A stretch of DNA of 64,000 nt from HGM04593 sp045646845 (GTDB lineage: Bacteria; Bacteroidota; Bacteroidia; Bacteroidales; Bacteroidaceae), in assembly GCA_045646845.1 (NCBI GenBank), contig JAZRLO010000001.1, positions 1-64,000 on the forward strand, in the 5' to 3' direction. Below, piece after piece: positions 27,094-36,065 of this stretch. How positions within the stretch are numbered: position 1 is the first letter of the stretch; every line of letters starts with the position of its first letter. The position numbers and the translations under genes were made by a program. The notes below the pieces were generated by a model, which was not told the DNA's origin, made no database searches, and saw nothing but the letters and a program-made list of their open reading frames with translations.

Positions 27094-27124
27094 CAAACTT
27101 AATAAAAAATAGGATTATTTACAA
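27094..27124 (-). promoter_or_regulatory. Promoter of lpdA
   Basis: On the minus strand a -33 TTG (27124-27122), a 20-nt spacer and -7 TAAGTTTG (27101-27094) match the Bacteroidetes consensus and predict a leader of about 50 nt before the ATG at 27037. Confidence 0.6.
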
Positions 27125-27220
27125 CTGCACTGTTTTTTTTGTTCAATGTCGGCAATATATTCCACTGGCAGTTTCGTGCTTTGTGCTATTTTTATAAATT
27201 CGCGTTATAAATTCTTCCGT

Positions 27221-29509
27221 ATGAAAAAGATATTTCTGTTGCTGTTTCTGTTGTCGGCCATCTACGTATGTGCCCGTCAGCGCGATAATGTACAATATGT
27301 GAACCCTCTAATGGGAACGCAGTCATCGTTCGAACTCTCGGCAGGCAATACCTACCCTGCAATAGCCATGCCGTGGGGCATGAATTTCTGGACACCGCGC
27401 ACTAACAGGATTGGCGACGGCTGGAAATATACCTACACGGCCCACAAGATATACGGCTTTGAGCAGACACACCAGCCGAGTCCCTGGATAAACGACTATG
27501 GGCAGTTTTCCATTATGCCGGTTGTTGGGTTGCCGTCAATGGACGAATCGGAACGTGCGAGCTGGTTCTCTCATAAGGGCGAGACGGCAATGCCGCACTA
27601 TTACAAGGTCTATCTTGCCGACTATGATATCGTGACCGAACTCACACCGACCGAACGTGCTGCCATGTTCCGTTTTACATTCCCTAAGGGGGAATCGTAT
27701 GTCGTTGTCGATGCTTACGACAGTGGTTCGTATGTGGAGATTCTGCCTGCCGAGAACAAGATTATAGGTTACACCACACGCAACAGCGGCGGTGTACCGG
27801 CCGGTTTCCGCAACTATTTTGTCATTGTGTTCGACAAACCTTTCGAATATGTCGGCACCTTTGCCGGTGACAGTGCCGCCGTGCTTTCATTGAACGAAGG
27901 GCAGCTGAAGCGGACAGCTTTTCATACAGGTGCCGTGATAGGGTTTTCCACCGGCAAGGGCGAGACGGTGCATGCGCGCGTGGCATCATCGTTCATCAGC
28001 CCCGAACAGGCCGAACTTAATCTTAGCGAACTTGGAAGCGGCTCGTTCGATGCGCTTGTGGCTACCGGGCGCGAACGTTGGAACGATGTCCTCGGAAGGG
28101 TAGAGGTCGAGGATGGCAATATAGACCATATACGTACCTTCTATTCATGTCTTTACCGTTCGCTCCTTTTTCCGCGCAAGCTCTACGAGGTGGATGCCGA
28201 CGGCAAAGTGATGCACTACAGCCCTTACAACGGGAAGGTGCTTCCCGGGTACATTTATACCGATACAGGTTTCTGGGATACGTTCCGTTCGTTGTTCCCC
28301 TTGCTGAACCTTGTATATCCTTCGGTGAATGCCGAGATTCAGGAGGGACTCCTCAATGCCTACCGCGAGAGTGGCTTCTTCCCCGAATGGGCAAGCCCCG
28401 GACACCGCTGGTGTATGGTGGGCAACAATTCGGCCTCTGTACTTGCCGATGCATACGTGAAAGGCGTCCGTGTCAGCGATACGCAAACACTTTATGAAGG
28501 TCTTGTCAACGGTGCAGAGTCAGTGCATCCCGACATTCCCTCTACAGGTCGCCTTGGTTATGAATACTACAACCGTCTGGGGTATGTCCCGTGTGATGTG
28601 GGCATTCACGAAAATGCTGCACGTACGCTCGAGTATGCCTACAACGACTGGTGCATTTTGCAGGTGGCAAAGGCTCTTGACCGTCCCCGCAAAGAGCTGC
28701 GCGAGCTTGAAAAGCGTGCGATGAACTACCGTAATCTGTTCCGTGGCGACTACAATCTCATGTGCGGACGCAAGGCCGACGGCAGTTTCGAGGAGAACTT
28801 CTCGCCGCTGAAGTGGGGCGGTAACTTCACCGAAGGAAACAGCTGGCATTATACATGGTCAGTGTTCCACGATGTGCAGGGGCTCATGGATCTGATGGGT
28901 GGGAAAGAGCGTTTCGTGCAGATGCTCGACTCGGTATTTGCCGTGCCCCCTCACTACGATGACAGCTACTATGGCTTTCCTATCCACGAGATACGCGAAA
29001 TGACCGTGATGAACATGGGCAATTATGCGCACGGCAACCAACCGGCACAGCATATGATATATCTTTACAACTATGCCGGTGAACCGTGGAAAGCGCAGTA
29101 CAGAGTGCGTCAGGTCATGGAACGCATGTACAGCCCCACTCCCGACGGATATTGTGGCGACGAGGACAACGGGCAGACCTCGGCGTGGTATGTCTTCTCT
29201 GCGCTCGGCTTCTACCCAGTCTGTCCTGCAAGTGACGAGTATGTCCTTGGCGCACCGCTGTTCAAGCGGGCCACGGTGCATCTCGAGAACGGAAACAGCT
29301 TCATTGTCGATGCTGTAGGCAACAGCCGGGATAATTTCTATATAAGCGGTATGAAACTGGACGGCATGGATTATACACGCAACTATGTTACGCACGGTGC
29401 GCTTCATAGAGGGGCGCGCATTGAGATGCGAATGGATAGTGTTCCATGCCGTGAGCGCGGAACAGCAGCAGCCGACATGCCATATTCATTCTCGAATGAA
29501 AAGAAATGA
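27221..29509 (+). CDS. GH92 alpha-mannosidase, secreted
   Basis: Glycoside hydrolase family 92 enzymes are Ca2+-dependent exo-alpha-mannosidases, mostly alpha-1,2, common in gut Bacteroidetes for trimming N-glycans and other mannosides. The 762-residue product has a signal peptide, an N-terminal beta-sandwich (from YVNPLMGTQ) and the helical catalytic domain, with DTGFWDTFRSLFPLLNLVYP and the C-terminal GDEDNGQTSAWYVFSALGFY typical of the family. The frame is open from 27146, but I took the ATG at 27221 because MKKIFLLLFLLS is a proper signal start. The next gene starts 3 nt after its stop. Confidence 0.92.
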   Translation: MKKIFLLLFLLSAIYVCARQRDNVQYVNPLMGTQSSFELSAGNTYPAIAMPWGMNFWTPRTNRIGDGWKYTYTAHKIYGFEQTHQPSPWINDYGQFSIMPVVGLPSMDESERASWFSHKGETAMPHYYKVYLADYDIVTELTPTERAAMFRFTFPKGESYVVVDAYDSGSYVEILPAENKIIGYTTRNSGGVPAGFRNYFVIVFDKPFEYVGTFAGDSAAVLSLNEGQLKRTAFHTGAVIGFSTGKGETVHARVASSFISPEQAELNLSELGSGSFDALVATGRERWNDVLGRVEVEDGNIDHIRTFYSCLYRSLLFPRKLYEVDADGKVMHYSPYNGKVLPGYIYTDTGFWDTFRSLFPLLNLVYPSVNAEIQEGLLNAYRESGFFPEWASPGHRWCMVGNNSASVLADAYVKGVRVSDTQTLYEGLVNGAESVHPDIPSTGRLGYEYYNRLGYVPCDVGIHENAARTLEYAYNDWCILQVAKALDRPRKELRELEKRAMNYRNLFRGDYNLMCGRKADGSFEENFSPLKWGGNFTEGNSWHYTWSVFHDVQGLMDLMGGKERFVQMLDSVFAVPPHYDDSYYGFPIHEIREMTVMNMGNYAHGNQPAQHMIYLYNYAGEPWKAQYRVRQVMERMYSPTPDGYCGDEDNGQTSAWYVFSALGFYPVCPASDEYVLGAPLFKRATVHLENGNSFIVDAVGNSRDNFYISGMKLDGMDYTRNYVTHGALHRGARIEMRMDSVPCRERGTAAADMPYSFSNEKK

Positions 29510-29512
29510 CGT

Positions 29513-30517
29513 ATGAAAAGAGTGCTCTTTGGCATGTTCCTGCAGCTCTGCAACCTTTTTGTTGCCGCACAAGGCATCGACCCGGCATGTTGGTTGTCTT
29601 CGCTTGATGATGACATCCCGGTCTCCTCGCTTTCGGTTCCTGGAGCTCATGATGCGGCAACCGGCGAAGGGTTGTGCTTTGTTGCCGGTTTCGGAAAAAC
29701 ACAGGCACTGGGGCTTTCTGCGCAATGGGATTGCGGTGTGCGCGCCTTCGACCTTCGCCCGGCCCTCAGCAACGGCGAGTTGCATATATATCACGGACCG
29801 ATAAAGACTGAAGTCTCGTTCGATGAGGCTCTGGAACTCCTGTCCGACAAACTCAATCAATATCCAGGAGAGTTTGCAATTGTGCTGCTGCGGAATGAGG
29901 GCGGTGAGCATGGCGAGTGGAGTAGTGCTGTCGGCAAGGCTGTTGAAAAGCTGGGGAATAAAACTGCCGGTTTTGCGCCTGCCATGACGGTGGGCGATTT
30001 GCGCGGCAAGATACTCTTCTTGAGCCGTGACAGATATTCCGGCAGTGACAGTGGTGCGTACATCACAGGGTGGAGCCATTCAGATAAAGGTACAACCGGG
30101 GCGAATATAATATCCTGCAAGGACGGCAGTTCGGCATCTCTTAACGTGCAGGATTATTACGATGTTTCCGGTAGTGGAGGAGAAGAGAAAAAGAGCGGTG
30201 CGGTACTATCCTGCCTTGATATTTCAGCCAGTGCCGCAGAAGGTGTGTGGACAATGAACTTTCTTAGCGGTTACAGCACTACATGGCTCGGATGTACTCC
30301 GTTCGCCACGTCAGCAGGCTACAAGCGGAATGCCGAACATATCAACAGCCTTGTTATTGATACACTGTCAGTGCGTAAAGAAGATATGCCTACAGGAATC
30401 CTTTTTATGGACTATGCAGGTGTCGATGAGGCTACCGGCGGAATATGGCACTGGAACAGGTTTATGGTAATGGGGCATTCGCTTGTAAAGTGTATAATAG
30501 AGAATAATTTCAGGTAG
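29513..30517 (+). CDS. Secreted phosphatidylinositol-specific phospholipase C-like phosphodiesterase
   Basis: The 334-residue protein has a signal peptide (cleavage near VAAQ) and a PI-PLC X domain. The two catalytic histidines are His46 in SVPGAHDAATG and His94 in HIYHGPIKT, with the GVRAFDLR strand between them, the standard order. Such enzymes cleave phosphatidylinositol or GPI anchors to diacylglycerol and inositol cyclic phosphate. It starts 3 nt after the GH92 stop, so the two are made together. The C-terminal part (about residues 180-320) has few family landmarks. The substrate is inferred. Confidence 0.85.
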   Translation: MKRVLFGMFLQLCNLFVAAQGIDPACWLSSLDDDIPVSSLSVPGAHDAATGEGLCFVAGFGKTQALGLSAQWDCGVRAFDLRPALSNGELHIYHGPIKTEVSFDEALELLSDKLNQYPGEFAIVLLRNEGGEHGEWSSAVGKAVEKLGNKTAGFAPAMTVGDLRGKILFLSRDRYSGSDSGAYITGWSHSDKGTTGANIISCKDGSSASLNVQDYYDVSGSGGEEKKSGAVLSCLDISASAAEGVWTMNFLSGYSTTWLGCTPFATSAGYKRNAEHINSLVIDTLSVRKEDMPTGILFMDYAGVDEATGGIWHWNRFMVMGHSLVKCIIENNFR

Positions 30518-30532
30518 GAACCACGAAACCGG

Positions 30533-30600
30533 CATAAGATTATCGGAACCTTCGGCGGTGTGCTTCTTTGCCGACATAAGACCTTCGGAACCTTCGGCGG
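30533..30600. repeat. Two imperfect 26-nt direct repeats
   Basis: Copies at 30533-30558 and 30575-30600 share CATAAGA and CGGAACCTTCGGCGG and differ at three positions between them. They lie just after the PI-PLC gene. Each has the small self-pairing core CCTTCGGCGG. Function unknown. Confidence 0.5.
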
Positions 30601-30604
30601 AATA

Positions 30605-30643
30605 AACAATGAACCGGGCACGTGTTGTGTCCGGTTCATTGTT
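30605..30643. terminator. Hairpin between PI-PLC gene and tRNA-Ala, probable bidirectional terminator
   Basis: A 13-bp stem (AACAATGAACCGG at 30605-30617, complement at 30631-30643) has a 13-nt loop that can pair further (CAC with GTG). It lies between the ends of the PI-PLC gene and the convergent tRNA gene. Confidence 0.6.
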
Positions 30644-30647
30644 GCTG

Positions 30648-30721
30648 TGGAGCATACGAGACTCGAACTCGTCACCTTTTGACTGCCAGTCAAACGCTCT
30701 AGCCAGATGAGCTAATGCCCC
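30648..30721 (-). tRNA. tRNA-Ala (GGC anticodon)
   Basis: The minus strand folds as a tRNA: acceptor GGGGCAT with ATGCTCC (one G-T pair), D arm, anticodon stem TTTGA/TCAAA around the 7-nt loop CTGGCAG giving anticodon GGC, and T arm ACGAG-TTCGAGT-CTCGT. The discriminator is A and CCA is not encoded. A promoter lies 19-50 nt upstream. Confidence 0.93.
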
Positions 30722-30739
30722 ATTTGTACCGATGCACTG

Positions 30740-30770
30740 CAAAGATACACCCTTTTCTCAATCCATGCAA
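30740..30770 (-). promoter_or_regulatory. Promoter of tRNA-Ala
   Basis: The minus strand has -33 TTG (30770-30768), a 20-nt spacer and a perfect -7 TATCTTTG (30747-30740), 18 nt before the mature 5' end. Confidence 0.65.
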
Positions 30771-30943
30771 CACTGGTGCCACTTTTTTGTTGTGAATGCA
30801 GAAAGAGTGTCCCCGTCGTTTCCCATGTTGAAACAGATTAACTTGAATATAATTGTATCTTTAACACGATCACATATTTTACAACCTATCATAAAATATA
30901 GAAAAAGAGGGTTTTTACATATTATATGATAGGTTGAGTAAAA

Positions 30944-31714
30944 TCACTTATTGTTTGTTAAGCTATTTTTCAAAGCTATACCCTTTGCTGTAAGACGGTA
31001 TTTTTGGTTCCGGCTATTGGGTTTATCGGGAATTGTAAGTTCTACATAACCATTACTAATAGCAGGATTCAAATAGTCCGTTCTAAAATAATCTCTATTT
31101 TTAATAGACAATAATCCCTGCAATTCCGAGCGCCCCATCTCACCAGTCAATATAGAAACAAGTTTCTCCACTTGTACACTTGCATGCTCACTTGCATGGT
31201 CACTTGCATGGTTACTTGCATGGTCATGAGCACTTATAGGCAAAGTTATGCGAATAAAGTTATCTGTAAACTTGAAACAATCTTCGCCGTATGCTCGCAA
31301 AATACGGGGTATACCAGAACCTAACGATTCTACTAATTTCGGTCGCCATCGGCGAGCGATTTATATATTGGCTCCAGAACTCAGAAAATGTACGCATTTT
31401 CTTAATGCTTTCCTCCGAAAATCCTCGTAATCTAAGCAACTCCCTTCTTAATTGTTCACTAATAAACTTAATTGCACTAGTTCCCCAAGTACCTTTGCGG
31501 GATTTTGCAGACACATAAATAGAAATCATTTCTTTGCTTTATTATTACCACTCTTTTGTAGTTAAGGAAAGCCACGGATAAGCAAGTGGGTAGATGTTTA
31601 CATATACACGCAACGAGCGAAAGTGGTTTCGTAAAACAACGCCACAACCTCCTTCTCAATATCAAGTTCCGAGGTCAATTCTCTTTTATATTCTATGCGG
31701 TTGGTTTCGGTCAT
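30944..31714 (-). pseudogene. AlbA_2/RecG-like ATP-binding regulator remnant with a DUF1016 (YhcG-type) fragment inside
   Basis: Four pieces lie in order on the minus strand in changing frames. (1) 31714 to about 31640: MTETNRIEYKRELTSELD, then IEKEVVA, the start of an AlbA_2 (AAA_4-type) regulator. (2) about 31578-31554: SVAFLNYK, the next AlbA_2 segment, out of frame after about 60 nt. (3) 31514-31334: GTWGTSAIKFISEQLRREL and GFSEESIKKMRTFSEFW, the N-terminal helical domain of DUF1016 nucleases. (4) 31336-30944: LVESLGSGIPRILRAYGEDC and a winged-helix end, the C-terminus of the AlbA_2 family. No whole gene survives. Confidence 0.65.
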
Positions 31715-31719
31715 GATTA

Positions 31720-33768
31720 TTAATTATTTTCAGTTGTTTCGTTATTTCCAATTTCTTTGGCATGCTGAATTTTAAGCATATCAACAAATCCTTGGTCTTT
31801 TCCTCTCCATCTACTTACCACATAATCATTGAAGTTGTATTCTCCCAAATCCAAATGATCTGCATGGTCAGATATTATAATTTGAGGCATAAAGCCATAT
31901 TCTTCCTTTATAGTATTTATTACATTAATTATCTGTATGAATAGATTCGTTACAGCTTTAAGATCCTCATCAGCCGACTTATTTTCTAGCTTTTTAAGGC
32001 CTTTGGCATCAAATCCGTCTTCACTAACATCTACTGTTGCAGGGAAATAAACCTGACTTGGTTGGTCTAAAAATAAAATAGATGGGACCAATGCTTTATC
32101 GCCTAAAGAAGCAAAATATTTGAGTATTGCCAAAAATAGACAAATATGAGAGTATAGCCAGTTGGCTCCACTTCCCATAGATCGAAGATACACTTTTGTA
32201 TTATTATCTTTTAGGTGATATAATTCAAAAGTATGGATATCAAAACAGAGGTTGATAGGTTGATATGATGCTTCAAAATCTAACTTACAACCAATATCAT
32301 TCATTGTTCGATTAATGAATGATTCGGCTTCTTTCAATTTATGTTCAACATTATATGTCTTTTGCAATACCTCTTCTATTTCTTCTATTCTTTTCTTAAT
32401 ATCCTTGAACTTATCTTCATCAAAACTAATAGATTTGTCCCTAGACCATTCTAATTCATTTTCTATTTGCAGTTTTATCTTCAAAGATTGTTCTTCTAAA
32501 GACCTGTCGTTTTCTAGGCTTTTATTAATCTCATTTATCTTTGAGATTTCATTATTAATAGTTCTAATTTGTTGATTGATTTCCTGCAAATCTTTTTCAT
32601 ATTCGTATTTCTTAGGCAGGAAGGAATCTATTCTCATTGGGGATCTCCTTAACTCGGAATTTAACCAATTAATAGCTTCTGTTAATTTGTTTGCTTCCGT
32701 TACAATTCCACCATTTTGGTTGTGACAGAAAGGACATTTAGAGTTGCTTTTTATTGCCTCCTTAATGGGGTCATATCTGTCAATAGTTTCTGCATAGGAC
32801 TTTGCATATTCAATAGATGATATTACTTTTTCAAGTTTAAGAGTAATATCTCTTTTTTGAGCAAGTAATAAGTTTTTCTTTCTAACTAACTCTGTATATT
32901 GATTTTTGTACTGCTCAGAATCTTCATTTACCACAATTGGTAATGCTTTTAATTTATCAAGATAAATCTGAGGTGCATCAAGCATATGCATACTGTCTAT
33001 TCCTGAGAATAATTCATTCCCGCTAATAGTATAATACGCTTCTTTTAACTCATCTAAATATGTACACTTGTCTTTCTTATTAGTTTCAAAGCGGTTTTTC
33101 TCATTTTGAAACTTATCCAGTTTAATCTTATATTCTTCTAATTCTTGAGATAAGGTATAGTACTGCTGATCAACAAGTCCTGCGAATATTTTAAACTCAT
33201 CTATAACTCGTTCTCGCTTTTCTTTCTCATCGAATCTATAGAATAAAGAATGTTTATTAGCGACCAAGTTTTGATGCTGTAGCATAAATGAAATCATATT
33301 TCGAAAAGATGGATGTCCTTTTTTTACCGTTTTTCGATTTATACTATTATCAGCATCATCCATGTTTGATATTTCAATCCCGAAGAAATGACCCAATTCT
33401 TCCTTAAAAGTATTTATATCAATATAATACTCATCGCCAAAGTAAGAACTGTTCAAATTATCTATTTCTAGATCTTGAGGTTCAATTTTGAAAAACAATT
33501 TTCTAGTTCTTCCTGCTTGCTCACGGGCTATTACCAGTTGAGTGCCATTTTTGTATAATACAACAAAGTATAGGCTTGCATTTTCTGTAATAACGCCAGA
33601 AGGTATTGTGTTATCAGCACTTCCCGTACAATAATCAAACAACTCTATGATAGCACTTTTGCCTGTTGAAGATCTTCCGGTTATGATGTTCAAACCTTCA
33701 TGCATATCAATATGATGGCAATTACCATATTGATCCATAATGCCCATATGTTTTATATAACTTTTCAT
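31720..33768 (-). CDS. ABC-3C system ATPase (DUF3732, SMC-like)
   Basis: The 682-residue protein is an SMC/RecN-like ABC ATPase: Walker A GRSSTGKS (31-38), coiled coils about 200-330 and 380-490 with a zinc-hook-like CPFC at 345-348, signature MGSGAN at 531-536, Walker B ILFLDQP at 564-570 and H-loop SDHADH at 633-638. This fits DUF3732, the ATPase of 'ABC three-component' conflict systems, in which it is encoded with a small middle component and a C-terminal component. Both are upstream here, overlapping by 4 bp and 8 bp. It probably senses DNA structure or phage replication and gates the partner nuclease; that role is inference. Confidence 0.85.
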   Translation of the reverse strand: MKSYIKHMGIMDQYGNCHHIDMHEGLNIITGRSSTGKSAIIELFDYCTGSADNTIPSGVITENASLYFVVLYKNGTQLVIAREQAGRTRKLFFKIEPQDLEIDNLNSSYFGDEYYIDINTFKEELGHFFGIEISNMDDADNSINRKTVKKGHPSFRNMISFMLQHQNLVANKHSLFYRFDEKEKRERVIDEFKIFAGLVDQQYYTLSQELEEYKIKLDKFQNEKNRFETNKKDKCTYLDELKEAYYTISGNELFSGIDSMHMLDAPQIYLDKLKALPIVVNEDSEQYKNQYTELVRKKNLLLAQKRDITLKLEKVISSIEYAKSYAETIDRYDPIKEAIKSNSKCPFCHNQNGGIVTEANKLTEAINWLNSELRRSPMRIDSFLPKKYEYEKDLQEINQQIRTINNEISKINEINKSLENDRSLEEQSLKIKLQIENELEWSRDKSISFDEDKFKDIKKRIEEIEEVLQKTYNVEHKLKEAESFINRTMNDIGCKLDFEASYQPINLCFDIHTFELYHLKDNNTKVYLRSMGSGANWLYSHICLFLAILKYFASLGDKALVPSILFLDQPSQVYFPATVDVSEDGFDAKGLKKLENKSADEDLKAVTNLFIQIINVINTIKEEYGFMPQIIISDHADHLDLGEYNFNDYVVSRWRGKDQGFVDMLKIQHAKEIGNNETTENN

Positions 33769-34226
33769 AGTGCTTTTATTCCAAATGCATAGTAGGTGTT
33801 AATAACATTCTTTGTAAAAATCTTATATAGCTGTGAAGAAAGATTTATGCTTTTATTCATGCCGGGATCCGTCAATGTTTTGCAATCATTTATTACATTC
33901 ACTGCAAGGTTTTTATCTATTTCAATATATTTACAATCAATAGCATATTGCAAACACTTATTTGTTTGTTCTTTATAGAAATAAAAGCGTTCTTCAAATC
34001 CAGCCATTATATCTTTATTTTTCGTTATTCTACTAAGGTTAGAAGATGAGTTTATTTGTTTTATATTTCTAATGAATTCTTTGTTAAGTACTAAAGGAAA
34101 TACAAAGTATGCCAATAATATATTCTTATCCGTAGGTTTCAGGTTCTTATAAAAAGAAACTAGTAACGGAGTTAGAGCAAATGTGTTATTTTGCAGTGTT
34201 GATATGTTTTCTATAAACCTACTCAT
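33765..34226 (-). CDS. ABC-3C system middle component
   Basis: The 153-residue helical protein lies between the ABC-3C effector gene (8-bp overlap) and the ATPase gene (4-bp overlap). Segments such as NNTFALTPLLVSFYKNLKPT and LAYFVFPLVLN fit the small 'middle component' of ABC three-component systems, which is thought to link the ATPase to the effector. It has no catalytic motif. The overlaps imply fixed stoichiometry by translational coupling. Confidence 0.75.
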   Translation of the reverse strand: MSRFIENISTLQNNTFALTPLLVSFYKNLKPTDKNILLAYFVFPLVLNKEFIRNIKQINSSSNLSRITKNKDIMAGFEERFYFYKEQTNKCLQYAIDCKYIEIDKNLAVNVINDCKTLTDPGMNKSINLSSQLYKIFTKNVINTYYAFGIKAL

Positions 34227-35352
34227 TTGCTTTATCTTTTAACAACCATACTAATTCGTCATTTTCATCAGCCATTATATGTAGCATTCCATTATGAAAA
34301 TATAAATCTACACTATTATAGGTGTGAAAAGTTATATCGCTACTTCCTGTCATGTCATCATAAAAGTCTTGTGATTTGGCAATTCGCTCACCATCATTGT
34401 AGTTCCTTGAAGCTTTTCTGTATTTTGTAGTATATTCCCCCTTCAAGTTCTCTTCATATTGTAACAGCGAATTCTTCTTTGTTTCTGACTTCTCTAATTC
34501 CTGTTGAATCATACTTGCTGTATGTACATAATCATTAATAGCCCCAGAAATAACATCATCACCATATTTTATATCCTTAATTTTTTCAACAAAAGCATAA
34601 CCATCATAGTCACTCTCCTTTATATCTGCCAGTTTTACTTTTGTAGGGAAAACTGCTGTATTTTCCACCAATGTCTTGGTTATCTCTTCTGCTTCACTTG
34701 TGAAATCATCATACGTAATCTTCCAATCATGGCTAACAATGTCAGGACTAAGTATATATCCAAACATATGGTTTATAAATTTCCCCTTCTGTATATCGGG
34801 GATTCCCTTTCCGTATTTTTCTTGAAGCGATTTATGGTATTGATTTCCATCCATACTAATGCTATCAATGTATAACATCTTTGCTATCTGTGATAGTCTC
34901 GTTGCATTTCTATCATCAAAAATGATATTCATGTATGTTGCTAAATCCTTATCTTTCCTTTTGCGTGAGTCAAAACTTTTTTTGATATTTATAAGTACAT
35001 CCATTCTTCCCGATGGATCTTTACCATTCCAATTTAGCCAAGCAGAGCCAATAGGAACTTTTTGAGTAGTTAATAATATGAGCGAACCAAATGTATCAAT
35101 AGGGAAGTCCTCTCTCATCCAATTATAAATACTCTTCCAAACATTCTTGTCTAAACCAGTTAAGTTCCTTTTATAAAGTTTTGATTCTATCTGTTTGCTA
35201 TCAGACAAACTTCCTAATATAGAAACATCTCCATATGTTTCTATATATACAGATTGTCCTTCTTGCATTTCGAAACATCGTTCTAATGCAATAAGAAATT
35301 GGAATAATGTGCCTTTAATCGACGGCGTTGAATCAAACTTTTGTTTTGGCAT
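34219..35352 (-). CDS. ABC-3C system C-terminal component with N-terminal PD-(D/E)xK nuclease-like domain
   Basis: The 377-residue protein is the first gene of the ABC-3C operon. The N-terminal part has a GxxxQ motif (Gly14, Gln18) followed by Asp42 and Glu56-Ser-Lys58, the order G..Q..D..ExK seen in Cap4/DUF4297-type restriction-like nucleases. The C-terminal half (about 230-377) is the part expected to bind the middle component. It is therefore the likely effector, cutting DNA when the ATPase is triggered. The nuclease call rests on motif spacing only. Its start lies 5 nt downstream of the decayed AbiH gene. Confidence 0.7.
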   Translation of the reverse strand: MPKQKFDSTPSIKGTLFQFLIALERCFEMQEGQSVYIETYGDVSILGSLSDSKQIESKLYKRNLTGLDKNVWKSIYNWMREDFPIDTFGSLILLTTQKVPIGSAWLNWNGKDPSGRMDVLINIKKSFDSRKRKDKDLATYMNIIFDDRNATRLSQIAKMLYIDSISMDGNQYHKSLQEKYGKGIPDIQKGKFINHMFGYILSPDIVSHDWKITYDDFTSEAEEITKTLVENTAVFPTKVKLADIKESDYDGYAFVEKIKDIKYGDDVISGAINDYVHTASMIQQELEKSETKKNSLLQYEENLKGEYTTKYRKASRNYNDGERIAKSQDFYDDMTGSSDITFHTYNSVDLYFHNGMLHIMADENDELVWLLKDKANE

Positions 35353-35357
35353 ATCTC

Positions 35358-35923
35358 TTATATTATATTTGATAATATATTCCCATTTTTGTCTTTATAC
35401 AACTCTAAATAATTATCAGCATATTCTTTCCTCTTATGGTTATGTATATCTTGACAGATTTTTTCTAAACTTCCTTTAAAATGTTCATTCTTATTGTATC
35501 CACCTTCAACTCCGTCTGTAATAGTGCAACTTCTTGTTGATTTAGCTTCTGGCTGCCATACCTTGGTTGTCCCTACAACAATATATTTGTATAATTCCTG
35601 CTGTAGTTCGATTTCATACTTCTGGGTTCTATGTTCATCTTCCTCTAAATATAAATATACTTTTTCATTTCATCATTTATATCATCATATACCTCTTCGA
35701 TTTGTTCAAAAGAACTAAATCTTGTAGTGTATTTACCCAATGCAATTTCAAGGTCAGACCAAAAATCTGATTTATTCTCTCTCAAATGCTCCTTTAAGGC
35801 TCTAATGTTTTTATTATCAGTGGGAATATCTAAGTAATATTTATAAAACTCTGCATATCGAGTTTTCAAACCTAAATTTACATCGAATCCATTGCCTATC
35901 AAAAAACTGTTTGCATATTTCAA
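35358..35923 (-). pseudogene. AbiH-like abortive infection gene, frameshifted
   Basis: The ATG at 35923 opens a frame with FLIGNGFDVNLGLKTRYAEF, the nucleotide-binding-like N-terminus of the AbiH family, and stops at 35645 after 92 residues. Adding one A to the A5 run near 35670 would continue it as KKVYLYLEEDEHRTQKYEIE, through KYIVVGTTKVW to a stop at 35358. Even so the product (about 185 residues) is shorter than AbiH proteins (usually over 300), and its second half has no recognised AbiH landmarks. It is either decayed or phase-variable at the A-run. Confidence 0.6.
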
Positions 35924-35947
35924 ATCGTGTTATTCATAAATATCTCA

Positions 35948-35967
35948 ATACAAGTTTAATCTTGTAT
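35948..35967. terminator. Small hairpin downstream of the DNA methyltransferase gene
   Basis: A 7-bp stem (ATACAAG with CTTGTAT) has a 6-nt loop. It lies about 100 nt after the methyltransferase stop and 25 nt upstream of the AbiH start. No U-run follows on either strand, so the role is uncertain. The rest of 35924-36065 shows nothing I can name. Confidence 0.3.
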
Positions 35968-36065
35968 TCTACTTAGTCCCCCATTATTATTTGTCCTACT
36001 TTGCGCTTCGCGTTATCCAAAATGGCTTTACTCTCTGCCTGACATTGTCCTTAATCTTCTGTTAC

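Noticed and set aside
31145..31230. Regularly spaced short repeats as a possible CRISPR array
   Set aside because: The 12-bp units are contiguous, in frame, and encode a linker; there are no unique spacers or cas genes. I found no CRISPR array in the window.
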